A stretch of 25,315 nt of DNA from Clostridia bacterium. GTDB lineage: Bacteria; Bacillota; Clostridia; Christensenellales; Borkfalkiaceae. Location: NCBI GenBank assembly GCA_017648525.1, contig JAGCIP010000164.1, forward strand, positions 1-25,315, read 5' to 3'. Positions 22,850-25,315 of the stretch are shown one piece after another. Both the position numbers and the translations under genes were made by a program. How positions within the stretch are numbered: the first letter of the stretch is position 1; each line of letters begins with the position of its first letter. Under the pieces are notes generated by a model. The model made no database searches and was not told where the DNA came from. It saw only the letters and a list, made by a program, of their open reading frames with translations.

Positions 22850-23698
22850 TTAGTCGTTTTTGCCGTCGTTTATATACAAAATGCCAAGACAATCTTCACC
22901 GCAATGACTAGTTATAGTCCCACCCGCACGAGTAACTAAAACTTTCTTAAATCCCCTATCGATTAGCGCATTCTTCGCAGTTTCAACAATCTCAGGCTCA
23001 GCAGTTGTATAGGTAACGAAAGCCAACGATAAATCTGGATTGTCAAATTCATCTAAAACGTCTTGACAATAATTTTTTACGACGTGTGAAAAATTGCCCC
23101 TATATTTTTTACCAGAAATCATTTTACCATCTTTAACAATAATTTGTGGTCTAATTTTTAATAAGTTAGCGCCAAAATACGTTAAACTGCTACATCTTCC
23201 ACCTTTATATAAAAAGTCTAATCTTTTAAGTTCAAAACTTGCTTGCACGTTATGCACACGAGATAAGCAACTTTCATAAATTTCCTTAGCCGATTTTCCG
23301 CTGTCAACTAAATTTTTTGCATAGATTGCTAAAAGCGCAATGCCCGTCGATAACGAACGAGTGTCAACAACAAATACGTTCTTAAAGTTTTTAGACGCTC
23401 TTTCTGCGTTAGAGTACGCCATACTTAATTCTGATGACAAACTAAAATGTATAACTGCGTCGTATTCTTTTAATAAGTTTTCAAAATGCTCGTTATAACG
23501 ATATTCGTTTATCGCTCCGGTTTTTGGTAAAACACCTGTATCGTTTGCAAATTTAATTATTTCATCTGTTGTTACTTCGCCGTCTAAGTAAGAGTTATCA
23601 CCTAATTGCAAATTAAAAGCAACCGTTTTAATTCCATATTCATTTAATAAATCTGGTGTAAGGTCTATAGTTGATTCTGCTGATATTACGATTTTCAT
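22850..23698 (-). CDS. DegV-family lipid-binding protein
   Basis: The 282-residue protein has the DegV fold, which in this family binds a single fatty acid in a cleft, and in Firmicutes works with fatty-acid kinase. Visible family blocks are MKIVISAESTIDLTPDLL at the N-terminus, IHFSLSSELSMAYSNAERA (loop 1), VVDTRSLSTGIALLA and LDFLYKGGRCS, and the end motif THCGEDCLGILYI is read here as TSHCGEDCLG. The frame is open back to a GTG at 23719, but the ATG at 23698 has a strong AGGAGG 8 bases upstream, so I chose it. The promoter is TTGTAA-17-TAAAAT at 23724-23752. Confidence 0.93.
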   Translation of the reverse strand: MKIVISAESTIDLTPDLLNEYGIKTVAFNLQLGDNSYLDGEVTTDEIIKFANDTGVLPKTGAINEYRYNEHFENLLKEYDAVIHFSLSSELSMAYSNAERASKNFKNVFVVDTRSLSTGIALLAIYAKNLVDSGKSAKEIYESCLSRVHNVQASFELKRLDFLYKGGRCSSLTYFGANLLKIRPQIIVKDGKMISGKKYRGNFSHVVKNYCQDVLDEFDNPDLSLAFVTYTTAEPEIVETAKNALIDRGFKKVLVTRAGGTITSHCGEDCLGILYINDGKND

Positions 23699-23723
23699 AG
23701 TTCGCCTCCTCGTTTTCACCTTT

Positions 23724-23752
23724 ATTTTATCGCATCTATCAAAAAATTACAA
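23724..23752 (-). promoter_or_regulatory. Promoter of the DegV-family gene
   Basis: On the minus strand, TTGTAA (23747-23752), 17 bases, then TAAAAT (23724-23729). The predicted start is about 20 bases before the ATG at 23698. Confidence 0.65.
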
Positions 23753-23794
23753 CCTACTTCTACCGATATAAAATCTACTTATTGTTTTAATGGT

Positions 23795-23870
23795 GTAGAG
23801 TTGATTTTCAACACTCTACTAAAAGTAGAAAATGTTGAATTTCGACATAATTTACTTGATTTCCTCAAGT
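23795..23870. promoter_or_regulatory. Cluster of overlapping inverted repeats upstream of the XRE gene
   Basis: Several dyads overlap here: GTAGAGT (23795-23801) with ACTCTAC (23813-23819); CAACA plus TCTACT (23809-23820) with AGTAGA plus TGTTG (23824-23837), loop AAA; and ACTTGA (23854-23859) with TCAAGT (23865-23870), which covers the -35. The first two share bases and cannot form together as hairpins. They are most simply operator half-sites for the adjacent XRE regulator. Confidence 0.5.
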
Positions 23871-23884
23871 TTTTGTGTTAAAAT
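23856..23884 (+). promoter_or_regulatory. Promoter of the XRE regulator gene
   Basis: TTGATT (23856-23861), 17 bases, then TAAAAT (23879-23884) with TG one base before the -10. Only six bases separate the -10 from the ATG at 23891, so transcription would start at or next to the start codon. Confidence 0.7.
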
Positions 23885-23890
23885 GTACTT

Positions 23891-24484
23891 ATGGATATCA
23901 AAGAAAATTTAGCACAAAATCTTACAAATTTAAGAAAATCATTAGGATTTACACAAGCCGAACTTGCTGAAAAGTTGAATTATTCGGACAAGGCGATTTC
24001 CAAGTGGGAGCGTGGAGAGTCTTTTCCTGATATTTACGTGATAAAACAACTTGCGGATTTTTACGGTGTGACTATCGACTCATTAGTTGCCCCACCCGCC
24101 GTTAAAAAAATGCCACAACCAAACAAAGGAAAGCGCAGATTTTATATTTCACTTTGCTCAACGGGTTTGGTTTGGTTAGTTGCCATCACTTGTTTTGCTT
24201 GTATTAACATTATTATTCCAAGCATAGTACATACTTGGATGGCGTTGATTTACGCTATTCCTATCACCATGATTGTACTACTTGTTTTGACTTCTGTTTG
24301 GAATAAAAAAATTATTGCTTGCGTAGTTACTTCTTTTTTGGTTTGGTCAACTATACTTTCACTTTATTTATCACTTTTATTCTTACTGTCCGCACCACCT
24401 GTAACCTTGTGGATGTTGTTCTTAATAGGAATACCTTTGCAAATTCTTGTAATTTTTTGGTCAATATATAGAAAAATTAAATAG
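23891..24484 (+). CDS. XRE-type HTH regulator with a four-span membrane domain
   Basis: The 197-residue protein starts with a classic HTH_3 domain (residues 8-62: LRKSLGFTQAELAEKLNYSDKAISKWERGES, then LADFYGVTIDSL). A short basic linker (about 70-83) leads into four predicted membrane spans (about 85-112, 115-133, 138-168 and 172-192). It is likely a DNA-binding protein tethered to the membrane, sensing a membrane or cell-surface signal. No ribosome binding site precedes the ATG at 23891 and the promoter implies a leaderless transcript. Overlapping dyads upstream may be its own operators. It is divergent from the DegV-family gene. Confidence 0.88.
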   Translation: MDIKENLAQNLTNLRKSLGFTQAELAEKLNYSDKAISKWERGESFPDIYVIKQLADFYGVTIDSLVAPPAVKKMPQPNKGKRRFYISLCSTGLVWLVAITCFACINIIIPSIVHTWMALIYAIPITMIVLLVLTSVWNKKIIACVVTSFLVWSTILSLYLSLLFLLSAPPVTLWMLFLIGIPLQILVIFWSIYRKIK

Positions 24485-24503
24485 TTATACCTTTATAAAT
24501 AGT

Positions 24504-24531
24504 AAAACCACCGTTTATGCACGGTGGTTTT
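24504..24531. terminator. Bidirectional terminator between the XRE gene and recG
   Basis: Ten-base arms AAAACCACCG (24504-24513) and its complement (24522-24531) with an 8-base loop. The plus-strand tail is TTTGATTTTA and the minus-strand arm ends in a run of U. It lies between convergent genes. Confidence 0.87.
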
Positions 24532-24537
24532 TTGATT

Positions 24538-25315
24538 TTAATTCAATGCTATATCTTTCAACTTTTCGTATTTCTTTATAGCAACGGCACGTATAACATC
24601 AATATTTAACGAACTATCAAACGCCTCGTCGCTTATCTTTTTTGCTAGAAAAATTGATTCTGTACTATAATTAAGCGCTCCTAAGTCGTTCATAAACTTT
24701 CCGCTTTGTCTATCGCCCATAAAATCGCCCGAGCCACGCAATTTATAGTCAAACTCTGATATTTTAAATCCGTCTGTATTATCTTTTAAAACAGTTAAGC
24801 GCTCTAACGTTTGCCCGTCGGTGGCAGAAGTTGTTAAAAAACAGTAACTTTTAAGGTTTGAACGTCCAACTCGTCCCCTTAATTGATGTAACTGCGAAAG
24901 CCCAAACCTTTCCGCATTATAAATAACCATAACCGTAGCGTTAGGCACGTCTACCCCTACTTCAATAACGGTTGTCGACACGAGAAAATCAATTTTTTTG
25001 TCCTTAAAATCTTGCATAACGGCAGTTTTTTCTTTCTCTTTCATTTTGCCGTGCAAAAGCCCTATGCGAACCCCTATCATACTTTCACATAATTTTTGAT
25101 AAAGTTCGGTTGCGCTCATAACAGAGCCTTCTTCATCGCCATCAATCTTAGGGCAAACAAAATACGCTTGTTTTCCGTTTTCTATTTCTCGCTTAATAAA
25201 CCCTAACATATCGTTATATTTATAAGATGGAACGATATTCGTTTGAATTTCTATTCTTGATTTAGGTTTATCTTTAATAGTTGTAATATCTAAATCTCCA
25301 TAGAAAATCAAAGAT
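24538..25315 (-). CDS. recG: ATP-dependent DNA helicase RecG, 3' part (cut by window edge)
   Basis: The last ~259 codons of a RecG helicase, which remodels stalled forks and branched DNA. The frame runs on past the right edge: the codons before the first Met-like codon (TTG at 25311) read ...SL, continuing the usual RecG text ...LIFYGDLD. Visible helicase motifs are GLLHGKMKEKEK, VSTTVIEVGVDVPNA (motif V) and HQLRGRVGRS (motif VI). The end KLRGSGDFMGDRQSG is followed by a C-terminal domain typical of the family. The 3' end is complete. Confidence 0.96.
   Translation of the reverse strand, partial: SLIFYGDLDITTIKDKPKSRIEIQTNIVPSYKYNDMLGFIKREIENGKQAYFVCPKIDGDEEGSVMSATELYQKLCESMIGVRIGLLHGKMKEKEKTAVMQDFKDKKIDFLVSTTVIEVGVDVPNATVMVIYNAERFGLSQLHQLRGRVGRSNLKSYCFLTTSATDGQTLERLTVLKDNTDGFKISEFDYKLRGSGDFMGDRQSGKFMNDLGALNYSTESIFLAKKISDEAFDSSLNIDVIRAVAIKKYEKLKDIALN

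Noticed and set aside
1..25315. CRISPR array, tRNA/rRNA genes, insertion sequences, prophage
   Set aside because: No regularly spaced repeats, cloverleaf sequences, terminal inverted repeats or transposase or phage proteins were seen on either strand.

Overview
This window comes from an AT-rich, low-GC Gram-positive genome, most likely an uncultured gut-type Clostridia/Firmicutes relative. The evidence is strong AGGAGG-type ribosome binding sites, near-consensus sigma-A promoters, short U-tailed hairpin terminators, and the families present (YitT, DegV, Amidase_6, a DivIVA-like protein). I see no rRNA, tRNA, CRISPR array, insertion sequence or phage gene. Both edges cut genes: an unknown membrane protein at the left and recG at the right.

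Left part, 1-6180, is housekeeping on the minus strand. One promoter (3725-3753) appears to drive pncB (NAD salvage), a frameshifted DivIVA-like coiled-coil gene, lspA, an rluD-family pseudouridine synthase and the truncated membrane protein. Upstream, a second operon encodes a stand-alone left-handed beta-helix domain equal to the acetyltransferase half of GlmU, then glmM. Together these give two steps of the UDP-GlcNAc route, with the uridylyltransferase half missing here. Next comes a plus-strand operon with a perfect consensus promoter: an MTA/SAH nucleosidase, a PHP phosphatase (HisJ-like) and an EutH-type transporter with no other eut gene. A VanR/OmpR-type two-component pair converges on it.

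The central part, 10.8-17.8 kb, is the most interesting. It is a compact carbohydrate locus with a DeoR-family regulator between two arms. The minus arm has a COG2159 amidohydrolase, a FucI-like isomerase and an FGGY kinase. The plus arm has an archaeal-type triose-phosphate-isomerase-like enzyme, a YjbQ/UPF0047 protein and a DUF4432 epimerase-like protein. The 8-bp word CGCTCAAT occurs twice, exactly 21 bp apart, over the regulator promoter, and a 7/8 match abuts the -35 of the other arm. This makes one regulon very likely. The isomerase, kinase and TIM-like set without an aldolase suggests an uncharacterised C4 or related sugar pathway (inference).

The right part, 17.8-25.3 kb, has a YitT membrane protein and a HAD phosphatase, an amino-acid ABC transporter operon (lipoprotein, permease, and an ATPase with an insert of nearly 80 residues), and a small Amidase_6-type cysteine hydrolase without a signal peptide. 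It ends with a DegV lipid-binding protein, a membrane-anchored XRE regulator that looks leaderless with overlapping inverted repeats upstream, and the 3' end of recG.
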